A DNA stretch of 47,500 nt from an uncultured Bacilli bacterium (GCA_934133195.1 CAKPAZ010000008.1:1-47500), one strand, 5' to 3'. Shown: positions 31,094 through 39,501, numbered from the stretch's first letter. The notes: generated by a model from the sequence alone, not told the origin. A program made the numbers and translations.

Positions 31094-31194
31094 TGCACGC
31101 ATTTTGATCAAACTGTACGCAAATTGTATCAATATAGGTAGTCGAACACATAAGAAGCAATAGGTTTGATACAAAAGGTTTCAGACCTTTTTTT
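31094..31194 (+). mobile_element. Second transposon-end remnant followed by a copy of the tRNA-Leu terminator
   Basis: TGCACGCATTTT at 31094 and TGTACGCA at 31114 are again 20 bp apart and align in the same direction with the repeats at 29372-29419, including the ATAGGT tail. From about 31147 the sequence CATAAGAA..GCA.TAGG, then TTTGATACAAA, aligns with the DNA just 3' of tRNA-Leu (28165-28191). The stem AGGTTTGATA pairs with TTTCAGACCT and a T7 tract follows. Confidence 0.5.
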
Positions 31195-31279
31195 CTTTTT
31201 ATATATTGTTAATAACAATTGATTGCACGTAAGTTTTTTAGATGATAGTAAAAATTCATTTATTCACGAAACAAAAATG

Positions 31280-31308
31280 TTGCAAACTATTTAATAATAT
31301 TGTACAAT
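31280..31308 (+). promoter_or_regulatory. Promoter of the HTH-RhuM pair
   Basis: TTGCAA (31280-31285), 17-bp spacer, TACAAT (31303-31308), 17 bases before ATG. Confidence 0.75.
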
Positions 31309-31325
31309 AGCATTGAGGTATAGTT

Positions 31326-31637
31326 ATGAAAAAATTAAATAAAATAGCAGAAATATATAATAATAAAGAATTAAAAAAAATGTCAATCGAACAACAAGAA
31401 AAATGGTTAAGAGCAAAAATAGTAATGCAATTTGTATATTTAAGAGAAAAACAAGGGTACACGCAACAAGAGATTGCGGATAAAATGGGAGTAATGCGTC
31501 AACAAATAACTAGATTTGAAAATATGAGTAATTCCCCAACTATTTTCTTTTTAGTAAAATATGCAAATGCATTAGGTACAGAAATAGATGTTGTTCTAAA
31601 AGGTGTAGAATTAATAGGGGTGACAAATAATGAATAA
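31326..31637 (+). CDS. Small XRE-type HTH protein, antitoxin-like
   Basis: A 103-residue protein. After a charged N-terminal helix (LKKMSIEQQEKWLRAKIVMQF) comes a helix-turn-helix, YTQQEIADKMGVMRQQITRFE, and a C-terminal strand EIDVVLKG. This is the layout of HigA-type antitoxins, which repress their own operon. No HigB/RelE toxin gene is next to it. Instead the stop codon overlaps by eight bases the start of a RhuM-type gene. GAGGTATAG precedes ATG. Confidence 0.85.
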   Translation: MKKLNKIAEIYNNKELKKMSIEQQEKWLRAKIVMQFVYLREKQGYTQQEIADKMGVMRQQITRFENMSNSPTIFFLVKYANALGTEIDVVLKGVELIGVTNNE

Positions 31638-32494
31638 ATATGAAATTGTTAAGTTTGTTGATGATGAAGTAAAATTAGATGTCAATATTTCTCCGTTAGA
31701 AAACAATATGGATTAATATTGAGCAAATGTCTGTCTTATTTGAGAGGGATAGATCAGTAATAAGCAAACATATTAAAAATATCTTTTTGGAAGGAGAACT
31801 TTTGGAAGATTCAGTTTGTGCATTTTTTGCACATACTGCAAATGATGGGAAAATATATAATGTTAAATATTATAATTTAGATGTAGTAATTTCAGTGGGA
31901 TATAGAGTTAAATCAAAAAGAGGGGTTCTTTTTAGACAATGGGCAAGCAATATAATACAAGAATATTTAATAAAAGGATATGCAATTAATGAAGAAAGAT
32001 CACTTGTTACAAATGAAAACTATGTAAGATTAATTAATAAAGTTGAGTCACTTGATGAAAGAGTTAATAACATTGAAAAAGAATATAAACCAAAAGAATT
32101 TAAAAATACTCAACTATTCTTTGATGGAGAGTTTTATGATGCATATACATTAATACAATCATTATTTGAAAGTGCTCATACTGAAATTATCATAATTGAT
32201 AACTATGTTGATAGAACAATACTTGATAGATTAGTAGTAAAAAATAGTAATGTTCAAGTAGTTATTTATACAAGTATAAACTCAAGATTATTAACTAAAG
32301 ATATAGATACATTTAATAATCAGTATGGTGGTTTAGATGTTAGATATACTACTAAAGTCCATGACAGGTATATTATAATTGATCAAAATAAGTTGTATCA
32401 TTTGGGTCATTCAATTAAAGACTTAGGTAAGAAGGTATTTTCTATCAGTGAATCAGATAATAAATTAATATCAGTTTTATTGAGTAATATTTAG
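31630..32494 (+). pseudogene. RhuM-type protein with PLD-like C-terminal domain, frameshifted
   Basis: The frame opened at ATG 31630 reads NKYEIVKFVDDEVKLDV, the usual RhuM start, and stops at 31716 after 28 codons. The next frame, from TGG 31709, continues the family pattern (IEQMSVLFERDRSVISKHI, YYNLDVVISVGYRVKS, GVLFRQWASNII), so a net +1 (or -2) shift lies near 31708. Residues from about 150 on resemble the PLD-like tail seen in ORF6N/RhuM relatives: TEIIIIDNYVD and VHDRYIIIDQNKLYHLGHSIKDLGKK. Without the shift the protein would have about 287 residues. Translation from the internal ATG 31727 would give a 255-residue product lacking the N-terminus. Function unknown; such genes are common on mobile DNA. 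Confidence 0.75.
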
Positions 32495-32575
32495 AATTTA
32501 TTTATAGTTCTACAAACTTATAACCTATTAGAATTTTATTTTAGAAAATAAAATTAAGTACTTTTAGTAAATGTA

Positions 32576-32604
32576 TTGACAATGTAATGACAAAGTGATA
32601 TAAT
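32576..32604 (+). promoter_or_regulatory. Promoter of the RelB/DinJ-fusion gene
   Basis: TTGACA (32576-32581), 17-bp spacer, TATAAT (32599-32604): consensus at both boxes. Confidence 0.9.
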
Positions 32605-32611
32605 TACATTG
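32580..32611. promoter_or_regulatory. Inverted-repeat operator over the promoter
   Basis: CAATGTAAT (32580-32588) and ATTACATTG (32603-32611) are perfect inverted copies. They flank the spacer and overlap the ends of both promoter boxes. Autorepression by the ribbon-helix-helix domain encoded downstream is the natural reading. Confidence 0.7.
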
Positions 32612-32623
32612 TGAGGTGATAAT

Positions 32624-33256
32624 ATGAGTTTTGTTCAAGTAAGAATTGAAGAAGAACTAAAAGAAGAAGCAATAAAATTATTTAATGAATTAGGTTTAGA
32701 TTTATCTACAGCAATCCGTCTATTTTTAAAGAAAAGTGTGGAAGATAAAAAATTGCCTTTCAAATTAAAAGTGAAAGAACATGATAATTCTAAAGATGTT
32801 AAATACAGAATAAAAGCTGATGTACTAGTACCACCTAGTACCAATCCGTTTGAATTAATGGATGAACTTATAAAAGTATGTAAAGAAAATGGTTGGTATT
32901 GTCTTGGTGGTGGTGTTCAGTATCCAAACAAAGTATTAACACTATCTAAAAAAGATGAAGGCATTTATTATTATGGTTCGCCATATCGAATTGAAAAATT
33001 ACCAGAAAACTATGATTTTACACCATTTAAAGAACTTGCAATTGCATTTGGAAGCAAGCCTTCGCATATATCTATTAATGAAGGAAAAGTAATTCATGAT
33101 GGTATTACATATCCTGTATATTTATATCAAATAGATGAAAAAATAAAAATTAATGAAGACTTTATCAATCATCCTAACTCAGCATTTGAAGTAGGTATGG
33201 AATTTCGTACGAAAAGAGAGTTAAAACTAAAATTAATTGATGTAATTAATGAATAA
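32624..33256 (+). CDS. RelB/DinJ-type antitoxin domain fused to an unknown C-terminal domain
   Basis: A 210-residue protein. Residues 1-50 (VQVRIEEELKEEAIKLFNEL, then LDLSTAIRLFLKKSV) match the ribbon-helix-helix of RelB/DinJ antitoxins, which are normally about 90 residues and paired with a RelE/YafQ toxin. Here no such toxin follows. Instead residues about 75-205 form a separate alpha/beta domain (NPFELMDELIKVCKENGWYC, GGGVQYPNKVLTLSK, FGSKPSHISINEGKVIHDG) that I do not recognise. GAGGTGATA precedes ATG. The promoter lies within an inverted repeat. The next gene, a small membrane protein, begins 12 bases later and may be its partner. Confidence 0.8.
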   Translation: MSFVQVRIEEELKEEAIKLFNELGLDLSTAIRLFLKKSVEDKKLPFKLKVKEHDNSKDVKYRIKADVLVPPSTNPFELMDELIKVCKENGWYCLGGGVQYPNKVLTLSKKDEGIYYYGSPYRIEKLPENYDFTPFKELAIAFGSKPSHISINEGKVIHDGITYPVYLYQIDEKIKINEDFINHPNSAFEVGMEFRTKRELKLKLIDVINE

Positions 33257-33268
33257 AGGAGAGAGTAT

Positions 33269-33586
33269 ATGCTTGTGAAATTAATTGTACCTTGTATTTC
33301 AATTATATTAGCACTAATTAATCTAATAAGACCAATGCAATGTGATGGTCCAATAGTTATTCGATTTGTTAAAAGAAATTCTGAATTATGGAATTTATCC
33401 CAAAGAATATATGCTGCACAATCATTATTATTAAATTTTGTGTTTTGTCTAATTGTAATTATTTTTAAAGATAATCATTACTTAAAAAATGAATTTTTAA
33501 TTGTCACCATTATACTTTTAATTCAATTGATGCCGATAGCTTCTACGTACTTAATTCTAAAAATAAAATATAAAGATTTAAAATAA
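33269..33586 (+). CDS. Small membrane protein, possibly SdpI-like
   Basis: A 105-residue protein with three hydrophobic segments (about 4-20, 48-66, 75-98). The first loop ends RNSELWNLSQRIYAAQ, similar in pattern to the loop of SdpI-type immunity proteins (xxxxWxxxxRxxG), but the match is short and uncertain. It is cotranscribed with the antitoxin-domain fusion (12-base gap, AAAGGAGAGA). If the SdpI likeness is real, an immunity or stress-sensing role is possible. Confidence 0.7.
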   Translation: MLVKLIVPCISIILALINLIRPMQCDGPIVIRFVKRNSELWNLSQRIYAAQSLLLNFVFCLIVIIFKDNHYLKNEFLIVTIILLIQLMPIASTYLILKIKYKDLK

Positions 33587-33687
33587 AAAGTTTTGTATCA
33601 TTATGAATATGTTAAAAAGTAATCTTATAAGTAAAAATAAAGTTCTTTTTAAAACATAATGTACAGTTCTTCACAAACGCTCAACAA

Positions 33688-33716
33688 TTGAAAAAAATTG
33701 AGTTATATGATACAAT
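33688..33716 (+). promoter_or_regulatory. Promoter of the response-regulator gene
   Basis: TTGAAA (33688-33693), 17-bp spacer, TACAAT (33711-33716). A CAATT/AATTG inverted repeat lies over the -35. A leader of about 100 bases follows. Confidence 0.7.
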
Positions 33717-33820
33717 GTTATATAAATAATGAAAAAAAGCTTACAAAAACGATGGCAAGGTGAATATTTGTAGTACTACTCAATTTGAACTTTATTTGAA
33801 CTGCCATAAGGAGAAACGGT

Positions 33821-34471
33821 ATGAAAAATGGAAAATACTCTGTAATGATAGTTGAAGATCAACAAATGCCAAGAACACTATTTTCACATTTTGTGGAGTC
33901 ATCTGACAAATTTTATTTACAAGTTGCGATAGAAAACGCATCAGTTGCGGATATTCTCTGTACTCACACGCCCGTGGATTTGATATTGATGGATGTTGTA
34001 ACCGAAAATGGTGAGAGTGGATTGGATGCGGCGGCTAAAATAAAGTCGAAGTTTCCGAAGACGAAAATTATTATTGTCACGAGTATGCCAGAGTGTTCCT
34101 ACATAAAGCGAGCAAAGCAAATTGGCGTAGAAGGCTTTTGGTATAAGGAAGTCAATGAACAGCCTATTTTGTCGTTGATGGAACGCGTGATGAATGGAGA
34201 AATCATCTATCCTAGTAGTACCCAACCAGTAAAAATGGGACTTGTACTCAGTACGGAATTTACACAAAAAGAACTTGAAATTTTGCGTCTTATGACTGGT
34301 GGATATAGTAATGTAGAAATTTCCGAGAAACTTGGTATTTCTTCAGGCGTTGTTAAAAACCATGTTGCAAATATGCTTAATAAAACAGGATTTCGTTCGC
34401 GTACACAACTTGCTGTAAGAGCAAGAGAATCAGGACTTGTAATCCTCGATAAAACTGATGATGAAATTTGA
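33821..34471 (+). CDS. Orphan NarL/FixJ-type response regulator
   Basis: A 216-residue protein. The receiver domain (about 6-125) has acidic residues Glu12/Asp13, the phosphoacceptor Asp58 in LILMDVV and a conserved Thr/Ser in IIIVTSM. The C-terminal LuxR helix-turn-helix (about 145-205) reads FTQKELEILRLMTGGYSN and VKNHVANMLNKTG. No histidine kinase gene is nearby, so it is an orphan or is served from elsewhere. It heads the surface-protein cassette, separated from it by a terminator, and is a candidate regulator of those genes. Ends with TGA. AAGGAGAAA before ATG. Confidence 0.93.
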   Translation: MKNGKYSVMIVEDQQMPRTLFSHFVESSDKFYLQVAIENASVADILCTHTPVDLILMDVVTENGESGLDAAAKIKSKFPKTKIIIVTSMPECSYIKRAKQIGVEGFWYKEVNEQPILSLMERVMNGEIIYPSSTQPVKMGLVLSTEFTQKELEILRLMTGGYSNVEISEKLGISSGVVKNHVANMLNKTGFRSRTQLAVRARESGLVILDKTDDEI

Positions 34472-34495
34472 AAATACCCAAATAGAAAGATATAG

Positions 34496-34523
34496 ACAGT
34501 CGCTTATTTGCGGCTGTTTTTTT
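34496..34523 (+). terminator. Terminator of the response-regulator gene
   Basis: ACAGTCGC pairs with GCGGCTGT around TTATTT, followed by TTTTTT. Confidence 0.9.
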
Positions 34524-34562
34524 GCAAACTGTACCTCACTTCACTAATAAAAAAAGTCAAAG

Positions 34563-34578
34563 GGGTGCCAAATGGCAC
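34563..34578. promoter_or_regulatory. Inverted repeat, possible operator of the cassette
   Basis: GGTGCC-AAAT-GGCAC forms a short inverted repeat about 35 bases upstream of the -10-like TAAAAT at 34602-34607. It could be a binding site for the regulator encoded just upstream (inference). Confidence 0.45.
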
Positions 34579-34658
34579 TTCCAAATACATATACATTATG
34601 GTAAAATATATGTAGAGTGCAAATAAGTCATATTATAAGCAGAGGAGGATAAGAGGTT

Positions 34659-35042
34659 ATGAAAAGAGTGGTACTTGCAATCAAAAATAGACTTGTTTTA
34701 GAGGCAGTGGCAACTGCACTTAAACAAACAGGTTTTTTTGTAGAGAAATCTTCTTCACAAAAGACTGAACATATCATTACTCTAACAACCGCTCTTATGG
34801 CAACTTCTCTTGTAATGGACGTCACAAGGTCGGACGATGGCACTTTTGATGTGCGAATGGATACCATAAAAGAAGTCAAACGACAAAACCCAGAGATTAA
34901 AATTGTGCTTCTTTGCGATAACGTATCTGATGAAAATAACGCATACAAAGTCAAGTGTGCCAAAGAAAATGGTAGCATCGATGCATTCTTTTATGAATCC
35001 GTTCCATCCGACTATCTTGCCGATGCAATAGATACACTTTAA
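34659..35042 (+). CDS. Receiver-like protein without effector domain
   Basis: A 127-residue protein with the alternating strand-helix pattern of CheY receivers (KRVVLAIKNRLVLEAVATAL, then TSLVMDVT, IKIVLLCDNV and a final helix SDYLADAID). The usual acidic pair at the first strand is replaced by AIKN. A Asp remains in LVMDVTRSDDG at the phosphoacceptor position, but the lysine motif is not clear. It is likely a pseudo-receiver or a stand-alone partner of the response regulator 190 bases upstream. GGAGGATAAGAGG precedes ATG. The first lipoprotein of the cassette begins 14 bases later. Confidence 0.7.
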   Translation: MKRVVLAIKNRLVLEAVATALKQTGFFVEKSSSQKTEHIITLTTALMATSLVMDVTRSDDGTFDVRMDTIKEVKRQNPEIKIVLLCDNVSDENNAYKVKCAKENGSIDAFFYESVPSDYLADAIDTL

Positions 35043-35055
35043 CAAGGAGGAAACA

Positions 35056-36051
35056 ATGAATAAAAAGTTAATTTGCACAATATTATCCGTGTTAATGCTA
35101 TTTACGATGATGACTTCGCTAGTCGCTTGCACGGATAAAGAAAATCAAAACACCAAAGAAATTACATACAAAATTGATTTTGTCAGCAATGGTGGAAGTT
35201 CCGTAACTGTAATTGAAGCAAAAGCTGGTGAAAAAATTGAAGAACCTGCCGTTCCTGTAAAAGATGGTTTTGTCTTTGAAGGATGGTATGAAAGCTCTGA
35301 TAATGGCTTGACATTTTCAGATACCCCTTTTATCTTTGCTTACATGCCAGCGCATAATTGCACTCTTTATGCGAAGTGGTCGGAGCAAATCGTTAAGTAC
35401 ATGATTACCTTTGAAAGTAATGGTGGAAGTTCCGTAGCTGCAATTGAAGCAAAAGCTGGTGAAAAAATTGAAGAACCAACTGTTCCTGTAAAAGATGGTT
35501 TTGTCTTTGATGGTTGGTACGAAAGTTCGGATAACGGTGTAACGCTTGCTAAAAAGCCTTTTGCATTTGGCTATATGCCAGCGGAATCTATTACCCTTTA
35601 TGCGAAATGGAAGCCGAAATCTGTTGCAGGTAAGTCTTATAAACAATCTGATACGCGTTTTAACTGGAAGAGTGAAGAGGAAAAAACTTTGTATCTTGAA
35701 AATTCACCATCAACCGAAGGACAATGGATCTCGTACTTCAGCAGTATGAAAGTCGAAATTACATTTATTAATGATGAAATCGTTACGTTTTCGTTTTACA
35801 ACAAGAATGAGTTGTCGACACGCAATCTTTTGTATGCAATAGATGATGATAACATTATAAGGTTTTACGAAAATGAAGAAGCCAAGATAGCCAACAGAAG
35901 ATATACGGGTGTCGGTTTATTTTTACATACGTTCAAAATTGCAGATGACCGCTCGAATGTGACAATTATCGTTGAAATGACAGCGTATGCAGCAGAAGAC
36001 CCATTGGTTACAGTTGAATTAAATATGATTTGCCCGGTCAAAGGCAATTAA
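35056..36051 (+). CDS. Lipoprotein with two InlB-type (Flg_new) beta repeats
   Basis: A 331-residue protein with signal peptide and lipobox LVAC (Cys25). Two repeats of 77 residues follow (about 37-113 and 114-190), each with the InlB/Listeria-Bacteroides pattern IDFVSNGGSSV, GFVFEGWYESSDNG and TLYAKW. The repeats are nearly identical at DNA level (35188 and 35419 onward, period 231 bp), so they arose by recent duplication. The C-terminal 140 residues form an unknown beta-rich domain. Such repeats mediate adhesion or cell-surface protein contacts. Cotranscribed with the receiver-like gene; AAGGAGGAAAC before ATG. Confidence 0.88.
   Translation: MNKKLICTILSVLMLFTMMTSLVACTDKENQNTKEITYKIDFVSNGGSSVTVIEAKAGEKIEEPAVPVKDGFVFEGWYESSDNGLTFSDTPFIFAYMPAHNCTLYAKWSEQIVKYMITFESNGGSSVAAIEAKAGEKIEEPTVPVKDGFVFDGWYESSDNGVTLAKKPFAFGYMPAESITLYAKWKPKSVAGKSYKQSDTRFNWKSEEEKTLYLENSPSTEGQWISYFSSMKVEITFINDEIVTFSFYNKNELSTRNLLYAIDDDNIIRFYENEEAKIANRRYTGVGLFLHTFKIADDRSNVTIIVEMTAYAAEDPLVTVELNMICPVKGN
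35188..35630 (+). repeat. 231-bp tandem coding repeat
   Basis: Two copies starting at 35188 and 35419 share long identical blocks (for example AATGGTGGAAGTTCCGTA and AAAGCTGGTGAAAAAATTGA). They encode the two InlB-type repeats. Confidence 0.85.
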
Positions 36052-36085
36052 GCATAAACATTGAACAAATAAGGAGAATTTTATT

Positions 36086-38632
36086 ATGACTAAATGTAAA
36101 TCTATAATTGCCACGTCAATTTTAACAACGCTCATGTGTCTAATGATTATTTTAGGTGTATGTCTTTCAGGGTCAACGATTGTTGTTCATGCGGAAGAAA
36201 GTAAAAATATACCACAAATTGTATCAGTTGTAGATAAAAAAGGTAATGTTACAAAAGTTGACATGGATATGTTAAACCTGCCTATTGGTATAGTCGGAGA
36301 GAAGTATTATGCCAGAATCGTTACAACAAATGAAAATGACATTGTCTTCATTAAGCCTTATGCCAAAGAAACACGTGGCTGTTTGCCCAAAGGCTTGGTT
36401 TTTAATGCTGAAACAAAAGAAATTACGGGAACGCCCGCAGAAGAAGAGGGCGGCGTTTCTCGTGACGTTCAAATTTATTGCGATAACGAATACGGTTCGA
36501 CGAACGTACTCGGTTGGTTGAACGTTTTTAGAGCAGATGAAAAGCCTACACTTACAGGCGATGTTCCTGCAACCGCTTATGTCGGCTCATACTATAGTGC
36601 AATGGTTGAAGTCGGTGGATATAACGATGGTTTTAAAGTATCACTTGAAGGCAATTATCCGGAAGGTATGATAGCATATCGTAATGGCGTTTATGCTTGT
36701 ATCTCTTTTTCTACAACATCGGCAATGGCAGGTAAAACATATAACTTCACGTTATGTGTAGATAATGAGTTGGGTATAGTAAAAAAAGATTGCACTATAA
36801 CTGTTGCAAATGAAGTTGTAGCACCTGAATTTATTACTGAAACGCAACCTTTGGGTGAAACCGCAGAAAAAGAATATGGCGAAAGACCTGTCGTTGGTAA
36901 ACCTTTTGAGTTTTGGCTTCAAGCAAGCGGAACAAATACGGAAGATAATCCATTAGAGTTTTTCTTATATAAAGATGGCTCAATAGCAGATACAAATGCA
37001 AATGGCGAGTATGCATTGGGTGGCAACCTTTATTTAACAAAAGAAGGCAAAATTTATAGCACTAATGTTGAAGCGGTATCCGGCAATAAAATTAGTTGCT
37101 ACATTGGAGTTAGAAATAAAAATAGTAGTGGCAATTATACATCAGCAAATACTACTACAAAATATTGTTACTTTACCATTGTTGATGGTTATGTTGTTGA
37201 CGACATTATAATCACCCCTGCTGAAACCGATGTTCCAAAGGGTGGAAAAAGACAATTTAGAGTTGAAATAAAAGGTGTCGGTGATATTCCAACTGTAACT
37301 TGGGATTTTTATAGCCTACAACCTAAAGATAAAAATACAACAATTTCACAAAGCGAAGCATTTACAGTTGATAAAGATGGTGTAATTCGTGGAGCCATAA
37401 CCCTTACTATCGGAGCAAATGAAACTCGTTCAACCTTATTCGTAAGCGTAAAAGTCGGGACAAAAAGTGAAGAGGCAACAGTAAACGTCATTGAACACAC
37501 TCACACAACTCGTCTTGTTGAAGCAGTTGCAAAAACTTGCACGACTGACGGAAATATCAAACACTATAAATGCACTATTTGTAATGGATTGTTTGCTGAT
37601 GCTAGTGCAACAAAAAATCTTACAGAAGCAGAGGTTAAAATTAGTGCAGGACACGAATTTACCGAAATGGTTGGTATGGTAGCACCAACTTGCACTACAA
37701 AAGGTATGAAAGCACATTTTAGATGTAAAAATTGCGACAAGTATTTTGCATTAGGTTCACTGGCAGAAGTAAAAGCAGAAAGTCTTGAAATTCCTATCGA
37801 TCCAAATGGACACAATAATACCCACGATGATGGAAAACAAGCAACTTGTGCTGAAACTGGAATTTTTTCACATGAACATTGTTCATTATGTAATAAGAAT
37901 TTTTATAGTGATTGTGTAACTGAAATGACAGACATTGTCGAACCGAAAAACGACAATCACGACCTTGAAACGGTTTGGACTTCGACTGTGGATGGGCACT
38001 ATCACAAGTGCAAACGCATAGGTTGCAAGGACAACGGAAAAGTCGATTTTGCCGCTCATACCCCCGACAGAAGCGAAGCAACGGAAGAAAATGCGATAAA
38101 ATGCACTGTTTGTGATTATATCATCACCCCTGCGCTCGGACATAAGCATCATTTGGCCCTTGTTCCTGGTATGGCTGCAACCTGTCAGTCAGAAGGCAAA
38201 AAGGCTTACTACGCTTGCGATGGTTGTTCAGAATTATTTGAAGATGAAGAAGGCACAAAAGTTATCACTACTGATATAGAAATTTGGAGCCTTATCTCGA
38301 AGACACACAAGTTCGGCAAATGGATTGCGGAAGTCCCTGCTACCAAAAGTACAACAGGAACAAAAGCGCACAAAGATTGTGAGTTTTGTGGCAAACATTT
38401 CGATAATGATGGAAATGAAATAACTGATCTTACAATTGCCAAACTTTCTTCTGACGAAGAAACTAATGATTCTAAAAAAGAAGGACTTTCTGATGGTGCG
38501 GTTGTAGGTATCGTTGTCGGTTCTGTCATAGTAGCAGGTATCGGCGGTTTTGCAATCTTCTGGTTTGCAATCAAGAAAAAGTCCTTTGCTGAACTTATTG
38601 CCGCTATCAAAGGCATTTTCAAAAAAAATTAA
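36086..38632 (+). CDS. Large surface protein: Ig-like domains, Cys/His repeats, C-terminal membrane anchor
   Basis: An 848-residue protein with a signal peptide (cleavage probably after VVHA, near residue 35). Residues about 40-260 look like cadherin/Ig-like putative Ig modules (LPKGLVFNAETKEITGTPAEE is typical). About 370-475 is a BIG2-like domain. From about 478 to 790 there are five or so degenerate repeats with paired CxxC and conserved His/Gly (CTTDGNIKHYKCTICNGLF; CTTKGMKAHFRCKNCDKYF; CAETGIFSHEHCSLCNKNF; CQSEGKKAYYACDGCSELF). The C-terminus is a single transmembrane helix (GAVVGIVVGSVIVAGIGGFA) and a Lys-rich tail, without LPXTG. It is therefore anchored by the helix. Metal or redox-linked stability of the repeats is a guess. 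Confidence 0.85.
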   Translation: MTKCKSIIATSILTTLMCLMIILGVCLSGSTIVVHAEESKNIPQIVSVVDKKGNVTKVDMDMLNLPIGIVGEKYYARIVTTNENDIVFIKPYAKETRGCLPKGLVFNAETKEITGTPAEEEGGVSRDVQIYCDNEYGSTNVLGWLNVFRADEKPTLTGDVPATAYVGSYYSAMVEVGGYNDGFKVSLEGNYPEGMIAYRNGVYACISFSTTSAMAGKTYNFTLCVDNELGIVKKDCTITVANEVVAPEFITETQPLGETAEKEYGERPVVGKPFEFWLQASGTNTEDNPLEFFLYKDGSIADTNANGEYALGGNLYLTKEGKIYSTNVEAVSGNKISCYIGVRNKNSSGNYTSANTTTKYCYFTIVDGYVVDDIIITPAETDVPKGGKRQFRVEIKGVGDIPTVTWDFYSLQPKDKNTTISQSEAFTVDKDGVIRGAITLTIGANETRSTLFVSVKVGTKSEEATVNVIEHTHTTRLVEAVAKTCTTDGNIKHYKCTICNGLFADASATKNLTEAEVKISAGHEFTEMVGMVAPTCTTKGMKAHFRCKNCDKYFALGSLAEVKAESLEIPIDPNGHNNTHDDGKQATCAETGIFSHEHCSLCNKNFYSDCVTEMTDIVEPKNDNHDLETVWTSTVDGHYHKCKRIGCKDNGKVDFAAHTPDRSEATEENAIKCTVCDYIITPALGHKHHLALVPGMAATCQSEGKKAYYACDGCSELFEDEEGTKVITTDIEIWSLISKTHKFGKWIAEVPATKSTTGTKAHKDCEFCGKHFDNDGNEITDLTIAKLSSDEETNDSKKEGLSDGAVVGIVVGSVIVAGIGGFAIFWFAIKKKSFAELIAAIKGIFKKN

Positions 38633-38664
38633 GATTGAAATTAATCAAAAAAGGAGATTAGAAA

Positions 38665-39501
38665 ATGAAAAGAAAGTCATTTATAACAATTTTGACAACA
38701 TTATTGTTGCTAGTGCTTGTAGTTTCAGCATTTACCTCTTGCAACAAAAAAGATAACGATAAGGATAAAGACACAACTCATACACATACTTATTCGACCG
38801 AATGGAGCAATGACGAAACAAATCACTGGCATGCGGCTACTTGCGAGCATACTTCCGAAAAAAAAGACATTGCGGTACATACTTATAGTGAATGGATGGA
38901 AACAAAAGCTCCAACCTATACCGAAAAGGGCGAAAAGCAACGCACTTGCACCACTTGTTCCTATGTAGATAAACAAGAAATTGACGTACTTGAAGCAAAA
39001 GAAAATGGCATTACATTTAATATTTCCGCTAGAATATACAACAAGATGGAACAAGGTCTGACTGCCGAAGAATATAGCGTAAAAGGCGGAACGGTCGCTT
39101 CAGTAGAATACAAAGTTAAAGGTGCGGCAGATACCGAATATTCTTCGACTGCACCTGTAAACGCAGGCGAATATACCGTAAAGATAAAAGTTACCGGCAA
39201 CGCCGAGTATCGCGACGTGGAAGCAACCGCAGATTTTTCAATTGCCAAGAGAGAATTGTTTTACGGACAAGTATTTAAGGCGGCTGATAGGGATTATACA
39301 AAGGGTCATACCACTCGCGCAGGAGATACGTATTTTAACGGCAGTTTTAAGAATTCAAATATGATTGACGGCGATGAAATTTATCTTACGATAACGTTTG
39401 CAGCAAACGAAGAAGGAGCGGAACTAGTTTCTTGCGTAATGAGCGGAAAAGATGCAGAAAATTATTTTCTTTCAGACACTGTTAAACCATATCTAAATTA
39501 A
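38665..39501 (+). CDS. Lipoprotein with HT-rich linker, a CxxC repeat and a MBG-like domain
   Basis: A 278-residue protein with lipobox FTSC (Cys26). A Lys/Asp- and His/Thr-rich linker (DKDKDTTHTHTYS) leads to one Cys/His repeat of the kind found in the preceding protein (HTYSEWMETKAPTYTEKG and CTTCSY). Residues about 120-195 resemble a bacterial mucin-binding-type MBG repeat (STAPVNAGEYTVKIKV, ATADFSIAKREL). The C-terminal part is unknown. GGAGATTAG precedes ATG, 32 bases after the large surface gene, so it is cotranscribed. A hairpin without T tract lies after it (39516-39544). Confidence 0.8.
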   Translation: MKRKSFITILTTLLLLVLVVSAFTSCNKKDNDKDKDTTHTHTYSTEWSNDETNHWHAATCEHTSEKKDIAVHTYSEWMETKAPTYTEKGEKQRTCTTCSYVDKQEIDVLEAKENGITFNISARIYNKMEQGLTAEEYSVKGGTVASVEYKVKGAADTEYSSTAPVNAGEYTVKIKVTGNAEYRDVEATADFSIAKRELFYGQVFKAADRDYTKGHTTRAGDTYFNGSFKNSNMIDGDEIYLTITFAANEEGAELVSCVMSGKDAENYFLSDTVKPYLN

